NCBI RefSeq assembly: GCF_963664965.1
Contig: NZ_OY761823.1
Span: 2,870,001 to 2,934,000, forward strand
From: an uncultured Pseudodesulfovibrio sp.
GTDB lineage: Bacteria > Desulfobacterota > Desulfovibrionia > Desulfovibrionales > Desulfovibrionaceae
DNA length: 64,000 bases
Reading direction: 5' to 3'
The notes under the pieces are model-generated. The model was not told where the DNA came from. It ran no database searches and saw only the letters and a program-made list of their open reading frames with translations. A program made the translations under genes and the position numbers. Every line of letters starts with the position of its first letter. Positions within the stretch are counted from its first letter, which is position 1. Below are positions 51,174-59,767 of this stretch, one piece after another.

Positions 51174-53063
51174 ATGGCAAAGAAGCCCCCCGCCAACCCT
51201 GAAGAACTATCCATCTGGCCCGACGCGCACCAAATGATAGAAAAAGCGCGCAAGGAAGGGATTGAAACCGTCTGGGACCGTCTGGACGAGCAAACCCCGT
51301 CCTGCAAATTCTGCGAACAGGGTTTGACATGTCAAAAATGCTCAATGGGGCCCTGCCGCATCACTCCCGGCAAGGAAAAACGCCAGCGCGGCGTATGTGG
51401 AGCCGATGCCGACCTGACTGTCGCCAGAAACTTCGGTCGTTTCGTGGCAGGTGGTGCAGCCGCACACTCGGACCATGGCCGTGATCTGGTCGAGACTCTG
51501 AGGGCCATCGGCAAAGGGGAAACCCAGGACTACCAGATCCGGGATGGAGAAAAACTCCGCCGGATCGCCGAAGAAATCGGTTTATCGACAGAAGGCAAAG
51601 ACGACAAAGCCCTTGCTCTGGAAGTTTCCGAAGCCTTTATCGACGACTTCGGATTCCGTACGGAGCACATCAGCTTCGAAGGACGCGTCCCCCCGAAACG
51701 TCAGGAATCATGGAAACAGCTCGGCGTCACCCCGCGCGGCGTTGACCGCGACATCGTGGAAATGATGCACCGCACCCACATGGGCGTAGACTCCGAACCC
51801 AACAGCATCTGTCTGCACGCAGCCCGCGTCTCCCTCTCCGACGGATGGGGCGGCTCCATGATCGCCACGGAACTGTCGGACATCATCTTCGGCACACCGA
51901 CTCCCAACACCTCGGAAACCAACCTCGCCGTACTCAAGGAAGATCAGGTCAACATTCTGGTTCACGGCCACAGCCCGATTGTCTCCGAGATGATACTCGC
52001 AGCCGCACGCAACCCCGAAATGATCGAACAGGCCAAGGCTGCCGGAGCAAAGGGAATCAATGTCGCAGGCCTCTGCTGCACCGGTAACGAGGTGCTCATG
52101 CGCCAAGGCATCCCTCTGGCGGGCAACCACCTCATGACCGAGCTGGCCATCATAACCGGGGCCGTCGACCTCATCGTCGTGGACTATCAATGTATCATGC
52201 CTTCCCTGACGACCGTTGCGAACTGTTTCCAGACCCGCTTCGTGTCCACGTCGGAGAAGGCCCGCTTCAGCGGCGGCGAACATGTCGAACTCAACGTCAA
52301 GAATGCGGCAACCAAATCCCTTGAACTGGTTGCCAAGGCCATCGAAGCCTACGGCGAACGCGACCAGTCCCGTGTGGATATCCCGGGCGAACCGGTCAAG
52401 CTCATGTCCGGTTTTTCCAACGAGACCATCCTTTCGGCACTGGGCGGTACGCCCGATCCCCTGCTGGACGCCATCAAGGCGGGCAAGGTTCGTGGAGCCG
52501 TCGGCATCGTCGGCTGCAACAACCCACGCCTGAAGCACGACTATGTACACACGGAACTGTGCAAGGAACTCATCAAACGAGACATTCTCGTACTGGTGAC
52601 AGGCTGTGCGACAGTTGCCATGGGCAAGGCAGGTCTCATGGTTCCCGAATCCGCCGCAATGGCGGGCGAAGGGTTGCGATCGGTCTGTGAGTCCTTGGGC
52701 ATTCCGCCCGTTCTGCATGTGGGCAGTTGCGTGGACAACTCGCGTATCCTCCACCTCTGCGGCGTTCTGGCAAATGCACTGGGCGTGGATATCTCCGACC
52801 TGCCGGTCGCGGCAAGCGCCCCGGAATGGCACTCGGAAAAAGCCGTATCCATCGGCCTCTACGCCGTTTGCAGCGGGATATACACCCATCTGGGCCTTCC
52901 TCCGCACATCACCGGCAGTGAATTGGTAACCAACCTTGCCCTGTCCGGCCTGGAAGACTTGGTCGGCGCAGCTTTCGCTGTCGAACCGGACCCGCTCAAG
53001 GCGGCAGAACTCATCGACCAACGCATCTCGACAAAACGTCAGGCGCTTGGATTGACCCCGTAA
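51174..53063 (+). CDS. cooS: Anaerobic Ni-Fe carbon monoxide dehydrogenase catalytic subunit
   Basis: The 629-residue protein oxidises CO to CO2 at a Ni-Fe-S C-cluster and passes electrons via the B and D clusters to ferredoxin. C-cluster ligand regions are HGH at 264-266, C301/C302 (LCCTGNE), C340 (VDYQCIMPS), C448 (VGCNNPR), C478 (TGCATVAMGK) and C519 (VGSCVDNSR). B-cluster ligands are C53, C56, C61 and C75. The D-cluster cysteines are C44 and C47, a CX2C spacing instead of CX7C, as reported for the Desulfovibrio vulgaris enzyme with a [2Fe-2S] D-cluster. No CO-linked hydrogenase genes adjoin it. Confidence 0.96.
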   Translation: MAKKPPANPEELSIWPDAHQMIEKARKEGIETVWDRLDEQTPSCKFCEQGLTCQKCSMGPCRITPGKEKRQRGVCGADADLTVARNFGRFVAGGAAAHSDHGRDLVETLRAIGKGETQDYQIRDGEKLRRIAEEIGLSTEGKDDKALALEVSEAFIDDFGFRTEHISFEGRVPPKRQESWKQLGVTPRGVDRDIVEMMHRTHMGVDSEPNSICLHAARVSLSDGWGGSMIATELSDIIFGTPTPNTSETNLAVLKEDQVNILVHGHSPIVSEMILAAARNPEMIEQAKAAGAKGINVAGLCCTGNEVLMRQGIPLAGNHLMTELAIITGAVDLIVVDYQCIMPSLTTVANCFQTRFVSTSEKARFSGGEHVELNVKNAATKSLELVAKAIEAYGERDQSRVDIPGEPVKLMSGFSNETILSALGGTPDPLLDAIKAGKVRGAVGIVGCNNPRLKHDYVHTELCKELIKRDILVLVTGCATVAMGKAGLMVPESAAMAGEGLRSVCESLGIPPVLHVGSCVDNSRILHLCGVLANALGVDISDLPVAASAPEWHSEKAVSIGLYAVCSGIYTHLGLPPHITGSELVTNLALSGLEDLVGAAFAVEPDPLKAAELIDQRISTKRQALGLTP

Positions 53064-53125
53064 ACCGTCACGAAAAAATACGAGGGGATGCTCGTCATCC
53101 CCTCATACAATGCACGGAGTATCAC

Positions 53126-53896
53126 ATGAAAATAGCCATTGCCGGTAAAGGTGGGGTCGGAAAGACATCCACTTCTGCATGGCTGGCCGACTATCTGGCA
53201 CGACAGGGAAAGAAGGTTTTCCTTGTTGACGCAGATACGGCCCTGTCTCTGGGGCAGGCCTCCGGACTTACAAAGGACGCACTGCCCATACCGCTTATCC
53301 AGCGGCAGGATCTGGTCAAGGAACGCATCGGGTCGGGATTCCTGAACCTCAACCCTGATGTGGAAGACCTGCCCGAGGCCTTGGGGGTGGATCTTGAAAT
53401 AGATGGCCCCATTGAAAAGGAAGGCGGCTTCAAACGTCTGCTGGTCATGGGATCGGTGGCTCAGGCCGGAGGCGGATGTGCCTGCGCGGCCAACTCGCTG
53501 CTCAAGGCACTGCTGGCCCATCTGGTCCTGGAACGGGACGAATGGGTCATTGTCGATCTCGAAGCCGGAGTCGAGCATCTTGGTCGCGGCGTCGTCTCAA
53601 GTGTCGACGGTCTGCTCGTTGTCAGCGAACCGTCCAGGCGAGGTCTCGAAACCGCAGCCGACATCGCCCGTCTGGCCTCGGACCTTGGATTGACCAAGCA
53701 GGCACTGGTCCTCAATCGCTTCAACGGCAACGGTACATCAATCGACATCCCACATCTGCCGCCCATAGCCGGTTCCATGCCGGTGCTCGACTCGCTGGTC
53801 GAACGCCAACTGGAATCGACATCGGTGATGGGACTTGAGGAGCAGGAAAAACTGGACCGTCTATGCTCGGAGATATTGGAAAAGCTGGCTGCATAA
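53126..53896 (+). CDS. cooC: CO dehydrogenase nickel-insertion ATPase
   Basis: The 256-residue MinD-type ATPase has the deviant P-loop GKGGVGKTS (7-15) with its signature Lys, and DADTALSLG for the second switch. The C118-x-C120 pair (GGCACAAN) binds nickel or zinc between monomers in CooC. It inserts nickel into the CooS C-cluster at the cost of ATP. ATG 53126 lies 62 bases after cooS, with GGAG upstream. The chaperones CooT and CooJ are absent here, as in other Desulfovibrio loci. Confidence 0.95.
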   Translation: MKIAIAGKGGVGKTSTSAWLADYLARQGKKVFLVDADTALSLGQASGLTKDALPIPLIQRQDLVKERIGSGFLNLNPDVEDLPEALGVDLEIDGPIEKEGGFKRLLVMGSVAQAGGGCACAANSLLKALLAHLVLERDEWVIVDLEAGVEHLGRGVVSSVDGLLVVSEPSRRGLETAADIARLASDLGLTKQALVLNRFNGNGTSIDIPHLPPIAGSMPVLDSLVERQLESTSVMGLEEQEKLDRLCSEILEKLAA

Positions 53897-53920
53897 AGAC
53901 CAGCTTCAAATCAAAATCAA

Positions 53921-53955
53921 GAAGGGACAGAAGCATACGCCTCTGTCCCTTTTTC
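53921..53955. terminator. Terminator of the coo operon
   Basis: A 13-bp stem with one mismatch (53922-53934 with 53939-53951), loop ATAC, is followed by TTTT. It lies between converging genes and may act both ways. Confidence 0.85.
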
Positions 53956-53974
53956 GTGAATAATCAACGACTGG

Positions 53975-54718
53975 CTAGATCAATTTGAAGAGCATCCTCA
54001 CCCCAAGGCCGAGAATGCAGACTGCGAGGAGCCGCTTGACCGTAGCAGGCGAAAGGCGGGACTGCATCACATAGGCACCGAGATATCCTCCCGCACTGGC
54101 GGCCAGACCGACAGGAAGCGCCACTGCGGGATTGAAATGTCCCATGCTCCAATAGGCGACAAACCCTGTCAGCGAAGAGAAAGGCACGACAAACGCTGTA
54201 ACTGCGGCGATCTTCTTGGGGTTGAATCCAAGCAACATCATGGCCGGAGCAATGAACCCTCCGCCTCCGACGCCAAGTAAGCCTGAAATGAATCCGGCAA
54301 TGGCCCCGATTCCCCCAAGCTGAACAACCGGACGATCATTGCGGAACTGATCCTTATACTTGCCGCCTTTGAAAAACAGCATCATGTTGCTGGAAAACAG
54401 CAGAAAACAGACAAACAGGCCCAGTACCACCTTCTCCGGAATGAAGGTCGAAGCATACGCCCCCAATGGAGCAAACAACACCGACCCGAGGATAATCGGA
54501 AGGCCCAAGGTAAAATCAAGTTTACCCTGCCGTATATTCGAAAGGCTGGAACCGAGCAGGCTGACAGTGTTGACAAAAAGACCGGTGGGCTTGGCCTCAT
54601 TGAAGGGAACACCGAACCAATGCATGACCGGAACAAGGACAATGGCAGACCCGACGCCTCCCAAGGCAAAAACAAAACTCAACCCGAAAGCAAGGGCTGA
54701 GAGCACATACACATCCAT
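53975..54718 (-). CDS. TauE/SafE family (sulfite exporter-like) membrane protein
   Basis: The 247-residue protein has about eight helices in two repeats. The family motifs are GVGSAIVLVPVMHWFG-NEAKPTGLFVN in the first half and GLLGVGGGGFIAPAMMLLG in the second. The family exports sulfite, sulfoacetate or other organosulfur anions; the substrate here is not evident. ATG 54718 has AGGAG a few bases upstream and starts just before the first helix; the longer open frame lacks support. Confidence 0.88.
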   Translation of the reverse strand: MDVYVLSALAFGLSFVFALGGVGSAIVLVPVMHWFGVPFNEAKPTGLFVNTVSLLGSSLSNIRQGKLDFTLGLPIILGSVLFAPLGAYASTFIPEKVVLGLFVCFLLFSSNMMLFFKGGKYKDQFRNDRPVVQLGGIGAIAGFISGLLGVGGGGFIAPAMMLLGFNPKKIAAVTAFVVPFSSLTGFVAYWSMGHFNPAVALPVGLAASAGGYLGAYVMQSRLSPATVKRLLAVCILGLGVRMLFKLI

Positions 54719-54872
54719 CAAAATCACTCCTGTAAAAAAAGCCTGTAAAATCGCCCGACCATTTCTCCCGTTGCCCTCTATTTGGCGAATACGCCAAGCG
54801 TTTTTCCATGTCAACACACCTCTTCAATTCTTCATGTATTCACGGATATTTCAGAAAAATATTTTTTAGTTG

Positions 54873-54901
54873 TTGACAAAGTCAGCCGCCAAACCTAGAA
54901 C
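54873..54901 (+). promoter_or_regulatory. Promoter of initiator tRNA copy 2
   Basis: TTGACA (54873-54878), a 17-base spacer and TAGAAC (54896-54901), with the same distance to the tRNA as copy 1. The segment is clearly a duplicate of 50041-50088. Confidence 0.8.
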
Positions 54902-54916
54902 CTTCTTCTCACGTGT

Positions 54917-54992
54917 CGCGGGGTGGAGCAGTTGGTAGCTCGTCGGGCTCATAACCCGAAGGCCAGAGGTTCAAGTCCTCTCCCCGCTACCA
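54917..54992 (+). tRNA. Initiator tRNA-fMet (CAT), copy 2
   Basis: A 76-base gene differing from copy 1 by a single base in the variable loop (AGGCC instead of AGGTC). It has the same C1/U72 mismatch, GGG/CCC anticodon stem and encoded CCA. Confidence 0.95.
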
Positions 54993-55002
54993 AAGAAAGA
55001 AC

Positions 55003-55036
55003 AGGGACTTAGGTTATAAACCTAAGTCCCTTTTTC
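55003..55036 (+). terminator. Terminator after tRNA copy 2
   Basis: A perfect 13-bp stem (55003-55015 with 55019-55031) is followed by TTTTT. Its sequence is unrelated to the terminator of copy 1, so the duplication ends close to the tRNA. Confidence 0.88.
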
Positions 55037-55059
55037 ATTGTCTTCGGGACAAAAATTCA

Positions 55060-55662
55060 TCAGGCAACCGGGGCACGAAACAGCATCAGATACTGGTTTC
55101 CCAGATAATGAAGTTCTGATTCAGCAAACCCGACTTCCAGTGCCAAGGCTTCGAATTCCTCAGGGGCAACTCTAGCCTTGAGCGGCGGCCCATATGAAAT
55201 ATCTTTCATGGAAAACTCGATCACCGCAAACACCCCTCCGGGCTTCAGCAATCGACGCACTTTCTTGAAAACATGAACTCCGTACTTTTCAAGATCAAGC
55301 AGGTACAGCGCAGTCGCCGCCATGCAGGAATCAAAGGCAACCTCCCCCACATCAAGACGCTCAGTCATGTCTGCTGCCATGGTTCGTACATTTCCAACAC
55401 CATGTATCTTGAGCCATTTGGCAAGGTCATCGGTGATATAATCGTATTTATCGACCGCGAGCACGACACCATCATCCCCGACGATTTCAGAGGCATGCAG
55501 TGAATAATCCCCGCGCCCGCATCCTAGATCAAGGAAGGCATGCCCCGGCAGCAATCCTATTTTATCAAACACAAATCCGGAATTCTGCTCCACATAACTT
55601 GTCGGACCGTGCCGCATTTCATCATTTTCAGCGGAGTTAATATCATGATTGCGCGCCTTCAT
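55060..55662 (-). CDS. Class I SAM-dependent methyltransferase
   Basis: The 200-residue protein has motif I FLDLGCGRGDYSLHA, a motif II acid in VVLAVDKYDY, and later LLKPGGVFAVIEF, the usual order of Rossmann-type methyltransferases. The N-terminal RHGPTSYVEQNSGFVFDKIGL resembles the UbiE/arsenite-type group, but the substrate cannot be named. ATG 55662 overlaps the upstream stop by 4 bases (ATGA). Confidence 0.85.
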   Translation of the reverse strand: MKARNHDINSAENDEMRHGPTSYVEQNSGFVFDKIGLLPGHAFLDLGCGRGDYSLHASEIVGDDGVVLAVDKYDYITDDLAKWLKIHGVGNVRTMAADMTERLDVGEVAFDSCMAATALYLLDLEKYGVHVFKKVRRLLKPGGVFAVIEFSMKDISYGPPLKARVAPEEFEALALEVGFAESELHYLGNQYLMLFRAPVA

Positions 55663-56036
55663 TTCGTCGAATCCCCACAAAAACCATCGTCATTTTTCTC
55701 AAAAAACTCCCCCGGATTCCATAAAAAACGGTCAAAATCGATTCGATCAGAAAGATCAAACTCGACTCCTTCGCCCACAAGAAGCTCTTTTTGTTCTTCA
55801 TACCCATAACCGGGTTTAAGCGATATCCGACCTTCCCGATTCACGACACGCTGCCAAGGCAGCCCTTCCCTGCGTGAACATGTATGCAAAACACGGACGA
55901 CCTGCCTTGCGGCTCGGGCACTGCCTGCCAGACGTGCGACGCCACCATACGTAGCAACCCGACCTTCCGGAATTGCTCGGACGACCTCTATGACCTTCAA
56001 GGTAAACGGCTGTTTCTCCAAACTAAAAATCTCCAA
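55659..56036 (-). CDS. Alkyltransferase-like protein (MGMT family without the acceptor Cys)
   Basis: The 125-residue protein has the DNA-binding domain of O6-alkylguanine-DNA alkyltransferase: the start VIEVVRAIPEGRVATYGGVARLAG and the RQVVRVL helix (read in parts). The active-site PCHR is replaced by PWQRVVNREG, with W61 in place of Cys. This is the mark of ATL proteins, which bind alkylated guanine and recruit nucleotide-excision repair. The methyltransferase gene overlaps its 3' end by 4 bases. Confidence 0.9.
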   Translation of the reverse strand: MEIFSLEKQPFTLKVIEVVRAIPEGRVATYGGVARLAGSARAARQVVRVLHTCSRREGLPWQRVVNREGRISLKPGYGYEEQKELLVGEGVEFDLSDRIDFDRFLWNPGEFFEKNDDGFCGDSTK

Positions 56037-56178
56037 TCACTTGCAACAGGTTCATCAGGCACACCATTCTATCCAACACTCTCCTAGCCCCGTCAACACC
56101 ACCGCCCCACACTTCAATCACTCCTGTCAGCCCAAACTCGCAACTCCCCTTGACGATTCGACACTCACCCCATATACA

Positions 56179-56195
56179 TACCATACGGTATGGTA
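56179..56195 (+). promoter_or_regulatory. Operator-like palindrome before the TetR/flavin-protein operon
   Basis: TACCATAC-G-GTATGGTA has two perfect 8-base arms around one base and lies 15 bases before ATG 56211. Its position suggests autoregulation by the TetR protein encoded next. Confidence 0.7.
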
Positions 56196-56210
56196 TGGAA
56201 AGGAGCAGCC

Positions 56211-56801
56211 ATGGAAAAACCAACACGACAGCGAAAATCGAAAACAGATCTATTGAAACGAGGCTTGGAAATCCTTGCCGGACAAGGCGTTGAGGGAGTG
56301 ACCATTGACGCCTTGTGTACCGGATTGGGGGTAACCAAGGGATCGTTCTATCACCACTTCAAAAGCCGGGATCAATTTCATGCGTCACTGCTGGAGTTCT
56401 GGATGGAGGAACACACCGAGCGCAAGAAAGCTCTGGCAGACGAGGAAGGAACCCCGGAACAACGGTATGTGCGAATCGTGGAATATGCCACCACCCTGCC
56501 CCACGAGCTGGAAAAAAACATTCGCGCATGGGCCATGCGTAATACGTTGGCAGCGGACTATCTGGCCAAAGTGGACGGTTCACGCATTGCATACCTTGAA
56601 TGGCTGCTGAAAGACATCCTGCAAGACGAAACGCAAGCCCGACCAATGGCGACGATTGTCCTCTCAACAATGATTGGTTCCCGTCTTTTGTCCCCCCCGA
56701 TACTCGGCGACGCAAGGCGAGAACTGCTGGGCCAACTCCACACATTGATGGGCATTCAACTTCCAAGTGCCACCAACAGCCAAAAAGGAGCGGAACAATG
56801 A
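56211..56801 (+). CDS. TetR family transcriptional regulator
   Basis: The 196-residue protein has an N-terminal HTH (about residues 10-55; TIDALCTGLGVTKGSFYHHFKSRDQFHASLL read in parts), then a helical ligand domain without recognisable features. ATG 56211 has AAAGGAG upstream, within the leader that holds the palindrome. Its stop overlaps the next start by 4 bases (ATGA), so it should control the co-transcribed flavin-type protein. Confidence 0.88.
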   Translation: MEKPTRQRKSKTDLLKRGLEILAGQGVEGVTIDALCTGLGVTKGSFYHHFKSRDQFHASLLEFWMEEHTERKKALADEEGTPEQRYVRIVEYATTLPHELEKNIRAWAMRNTLAADYLAKVDGSRIAYLEWLLKDILQDETQARPMATIVLSTMIGSRLLSPPILGDARRELLGQLHTLMGIQLPSATNSQKGAEQ

Positions 56802-57268
56802 AATACTGGAAAGAAGCTCTGGACCTGATTCATCGCGTTCCTTCCCTATCCATAGGGACGACGGACAAGGACGGTTCTCCGCGGGTAACCCCCATCGGAT
56901 CGCTCTTTTTGACTGAGGAAGGAAAGGGATTTTATTTCGAAAAACTGCCTCAGGGGTTGCGTGAAAACCTGGATCGTGACGGCAGGTTCTTCATCCTCGC
57001 AGTGCGTGGCGGCATGTTGTTCTGGATAAAATCATTATTCGCAGGAAAATTCAGCGTATTTCCCGCCTTGACCATGACAGGCAAAGCAGGGCCACGCCGT
57101 CAATGTACCCCGGAAGAAAGAAAATATTTTGAATCCCGTTTCGGTAAATTCAAAGGGACCAAAGGCTACGATATCTTATGGAAAGACATGCAGATGGTGC
57201 GGGAGCTGAACTTTGACAAGATCGAACCGTCCAACCTGAGTTCAATGACCAGTGGACTTATGAAGTAG
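56798..57268 (+). CDS. Pyridoxamine 5'-phosphate oxidase-like flavin-binding protein
   Basis: The 156-residue protein has the split-barrel flavin-binding fold pattern: the start LDLIHRVPSLSIGTTDKDGSPRVTPIGSLFL (read in parts) and then FYFEKLPQGLRENLDRDGRFFILAVRG (read in parts). Proteins of this type bind FMN or F420 and act on small molecules; none is suggested by the sequence. It is translationally coupled to the TetR gene, with AAAAAGGAG upstream. A terminator follows. Confidence 0.8.
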   Translation: MKYWKEALDLIHRVPSLSIGTTDKDGSPRVTPIGSLFLTEEGKGFYFEKLPQGLRENLDRDGRFFILAVRGGMLFWIKSLFAGKFSVFPALTMTGKAGPRRQCTPEERKYFESRFGKFKGTKGYDILWKDMQMVRELNFDKIEPSNLSSMTSGLMK

Positions 57269-57310
57269 ATATCTCGCAAGGCAGACGTACTGCTTCATTT
57301 CATAGTACGA

Positions 57311-57350
57311 ACAAAAAAGAGCGTTCGGGGCAGTCCGAACGCTCTTCATT
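57311..57350. terminator. Terminator between converging genes
   Basis: A perfect 11-bp stem (57318-57328 with 57335-57345), loop GGCAGT, has A's to its left and TTCATTGTT to its right. A closely similar stem (GAGCG..CGAACGCTC) occurs at 58974-59007. Confidence 0.82.
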
Positions 57351-57470
57351 GTTATGATCGCAGAAAATCAGGCGTGCAATACAACCATTCATGGTCCATT
57401 TTCCTGACGGAATGGCCAAAATAATTTCTATCACCTTCAGGGAGAATGACGACTTTGCCATTTCCCTCAC

Positions 57471-58388
57471 CTATTTTGCAGCACACAAATTCTTGAGTAT
57501 TTCCGAGACCTTTTCCATAATCCACGCTTCCGCTTCTGACAAAACCTTTTCCTTTTGCCAGACAAAGAAAAAAGTATTCGTAAAGCCGCATTCTCCGAGC
57601 GACATGGGTAATTCAACCATGGTCCCCCGTTTCAAATCACCCGCCACCTGATAACGGGCGCACGCTCCCCACGCCAAGCCTTTCCGAATGATTTCGCGAA
57701 TGAGCCGGCTGTCTTCGCACTGCCAGATTCGCTCCCCGAGCCGAAATTCCTGCGGCAGCCTATTACCTTCACGGCTCACCGCCAAAATCTGCCGATGCCG
57801 CCACACATCGTTACGCGTAATCGATTCAAGCCGAGCGAGGGGGTGACCGGGGGCTGCCACCCCGCAGAAATCCGTCTGTGCCAGCACCTGCCACGCGCAC
57901 CCCGCAGGCGGTTCCGAATTGCAGGGCATCTCAACCCCGACATCCACACGGCCTGCGGCGACAAGTCCGGCCACATCGCCCATGGCACCCCAGAAAATAT
58001 CAACCTCCATAGCCGGATATTTCGCAGCAAAACCCTCAAGTACTTCAGCCATGACCATCGGCGGCAATAGTTCATCGACCGCCACGCGAACTAGAATCTG
58101 CTCTTCCCCCATGATGCGGGCCGCCTCATCCGTCAATTCAAGCCCATGGCGAAGCATCTCCTGAATGCGCGGCAGCAGAGAATCTCCGGCCGGTGTCAGC
58201 TTCGGATATTTTCCCGATCGGTCGAACAACTCGACGCCAAGATCCGTCTCAAGATTCGCTATGGTCGTGCTCACCCGGCTTTGGGCATTCCCAAGCCTCC
58301 GGGCCGCCTCTGAAAACGACCCGGCCTCAACAACAGCAATAAAAACTTCCAAGTGTTCCAAAGAAAATCGCATACGGCTCCAATCCAT
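57471..58388 (-). CDS. LysR family transcriptional regulator
   Basis: The 305-residue protein has the LysR winged HTH at residues 6-65 (HLEVFIAVVEAGSFSEAARRLGNAQSRVSTTIANLE read in parts) and a periplasmic-binding-type effector domain after residue 95. It is divergent from a PACE efflux gene with 108 bases between. That arrangement matches the AceR-AceI pair, where the LysR protein activates the efflux gene in response to its substrate. The start may be ATG 58388 or 58373. Confidence 0.9.
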   Translation of the reverse strand: MDWSRMRFSLEHLEVFIAVVEAGSFSEAARRLGNAQSRVSTTIANLETDLGVELFDRSGKYPKLTPAGDSLLPRIQEMLRHGLELTDEAARIMGEEQILVRVAVDELLPPMVMAEVLEGFAAKYPAMEVDIFWGAMGDVAGLVAAGRVDVGVEMPCNSEPPAGCAWQVLAQTDFCGVAAPGHPLARLESITRNDVWRHRQILAVSREGNRLPQEFRLGERIWQCEDSRLIREIIRKGLAWGACARYQVAGDLKRGTMVELPMSLGECGFTNTFFFVWQKEKVLSEAEAWIMEKVSEILKNLCAAK

Positions 58389-58496
58389 CTGATTTAAAGA
58401 TGGGTTCCAACTTTATCAAACAGCAAAGAAGATTAAAAGAGTGCCTTCGGTACATCCAAAAAACGAATCAACTACAACAAATCGGAGGAAATACTC

Positions 58497-58949
58497 TTGG
58501 AAACAACCATGCGAACCACAAAAGACCGGATACGACACACACTGCTTTTCGAGCTATTCATACTCACGATGCTCGTCCCTGGCCTTTCGTGGCTGCTGAA
58601 CAAACCCATGCATACGATGGGCGGTCTAAGTCTGTGCATGGGACTCCTCGCCATGTCCATAAACTACGTTTACAATTATGCATTCGACCATGCTCTCAAA
58701 TGCCTCGGAAAGCCGGTTTACGAACGGAGCGCGGCCTTGCGGGGACTTCATGCCGTGCTCTTCGAAGTCATCCTCTTCGCAATATCCGCCCCTGCCATAA
58801 TGTATGTCCTCGACTACACATTCATGCAGGCCCTGCTTCTGGACATCGGTTTCTTAATTGCAGTCCCGATCTATGCGTTCTTTTTCAACATCATTTATGA
58901 TCGAATTTTCCCCATACCCGCGCCCTCTGCAGAGACCGTTACAAGCTAA
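58497..58949 (+). CDS. PACE family (chlorhexidine/polyamine) efflux transporter
   Basis: The 150-residue membrane protein has four helices in two repeats. The PACE motifs are visible: RIRHTLLFELFIL in helix 1, INYVYNYAFDHAL in helix 2, LRGLHAVLFEVILF in helix 3, and FFNIIYDRIFP in helix 4. The conserved Glu (FEL/FEV) is present in both repeats. The family exports biocides such as chlorhexidine and short polyamines. Start TTG 58497 has GGAGG 8 bases upstream; ATG 58509 is 12 bases further and less well placed. Confidence 0.88.
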   Translation: METTMRTTKDRIRHTLLFELFILTMLVPGLSWLLNKPMHTMGGLSLCMGLLAMSINYVYNYAFDHALKCLGKPVYERSAALRGLHAVLFEVILFAISAPAIMYVLDYTFMQALLLDIGFLIAVPIYAFFFNIIYDRIFPIPAPSAETVTS

Positions 58950-58973
58950 AAACGAATCGATAAAACGACAAAA

Positions 58974-59010
58974 AAAAGAGCGTCCGGAGTACTCCGAACG
59001 CTCTTTTTTG
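58974..59010. terminator. Bidirectional terminator between PACE gene and amino acid importer operon
   Basis: A 17-bp stem with one mismatch (58974-58990 with 58991-59007), closed by the palindromic GGAGTACTCC, with A run on the left and T run on the right. Confidence 0.85.
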
Positions 59011-59026
59011 TTCCGATAAAATACGG

Positions 59027-59758
59027 CTAATCCATCAATCCGACCTTACTGAGGAAGTCTCGCAGACGGGGATGCTTCGGATTGGCGAAGAATTCCTCCG
59101 GCTCGTTTTCCTCCTGAATGACACCTTCGTCAATAAAGATCACTCGATCGGCAACGGCCTTGGCAAAGCCCATTTCGTGCGTCACGACGACCATGGTCAT
59201 ACCCTCGAGGGCAAGTTGCTTCATGACTTCCAGCACCTCTCCGACAAGCTCGGGATCAAGAGCCGATGTCGGTTCGTCAAAGAGCATGGCCTTGGGCTGA
59301 AGGCACAGGGAGCGGGCAATGGCGACACGCTGTTTCTGTCCGCCGGAAAGCTGCTCCGGATAATTGCCTGCCTTGTCGGCCAAGCCCACTTTTTCAAGCA
59401 GGCGCATGCCCATTTCGTTGGCCTCGGAGCGCGATACACCACGTACCAGCACGGCCCCCATGGTCACATTGTCCAGCACGGTCTTGTGCGGGAAAAGATT
59501 GAACTGCTGAAAGACCATGCCCGCCTCGGTGCGGACAAGGTTGATATCCGTCTTTGGGTTCATGATGTCCATGCCGTCCACGATAATCGTGCCGGCTGTC
59601 GGCTCTTCCAGCTTGTTGATGCAGCGCAGCACAGTGGACTTTCCTGAACCGGACGGACCGATGATAACGACCACTTCGCCCTTTTTCACATGCAGGTCCA
59701 CGCCCTTGATAACCTTGAGACTGCCGAAACTTTTATGCAAATTCTGAATTTTAATCAT
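59027..59758 (-). CDS. Polar amino acid ABC transporter ATPase (GlnQ/HisP type)
   Basis: The 243-residue ATPase has Walker [10 protein letters not shown], signature [16 protein letters not shown], Walker [17 protein letters not shown] and the switch His in [29 protein letters not shown] is typical of the amino acid importer subgroup. The upstream gene's stop lies 9 bases before its ATG. It energises uptake through the permease homodimer encoded upstream. Confidence 0.95.
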   Translation of the reverse strand: MIKIQNLHKSFGSLKVIKGVDLHVKKGEVVVIIGPSGSGKSTVLRCINKLEEPTAGTIIVDGMDIMNPKTDINLVRTEAGMVFQQFNLFPHKTVLDNVTMGAVLVRGVSRSEANEMGMRLLEKVGLADKAGNYPEQLSGGQKQRVAIARSLCLQPKAMLFDEPTSALDPELVGEVLEVMKQLALEGMTMVVVTHEMGFAKAVADRVIFIDEGVIQEENEPEEFFANPKHPRLRDFLSKVGLMD

Positions 59759-59767
59759 GACGGCCTC

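Noticed and set aside
51708-53021. 437-codon open frame on the - strand opposite cooS
   Set aside because: The cooS frame carries all cluster ligands; the opposite frame has no family likeness.
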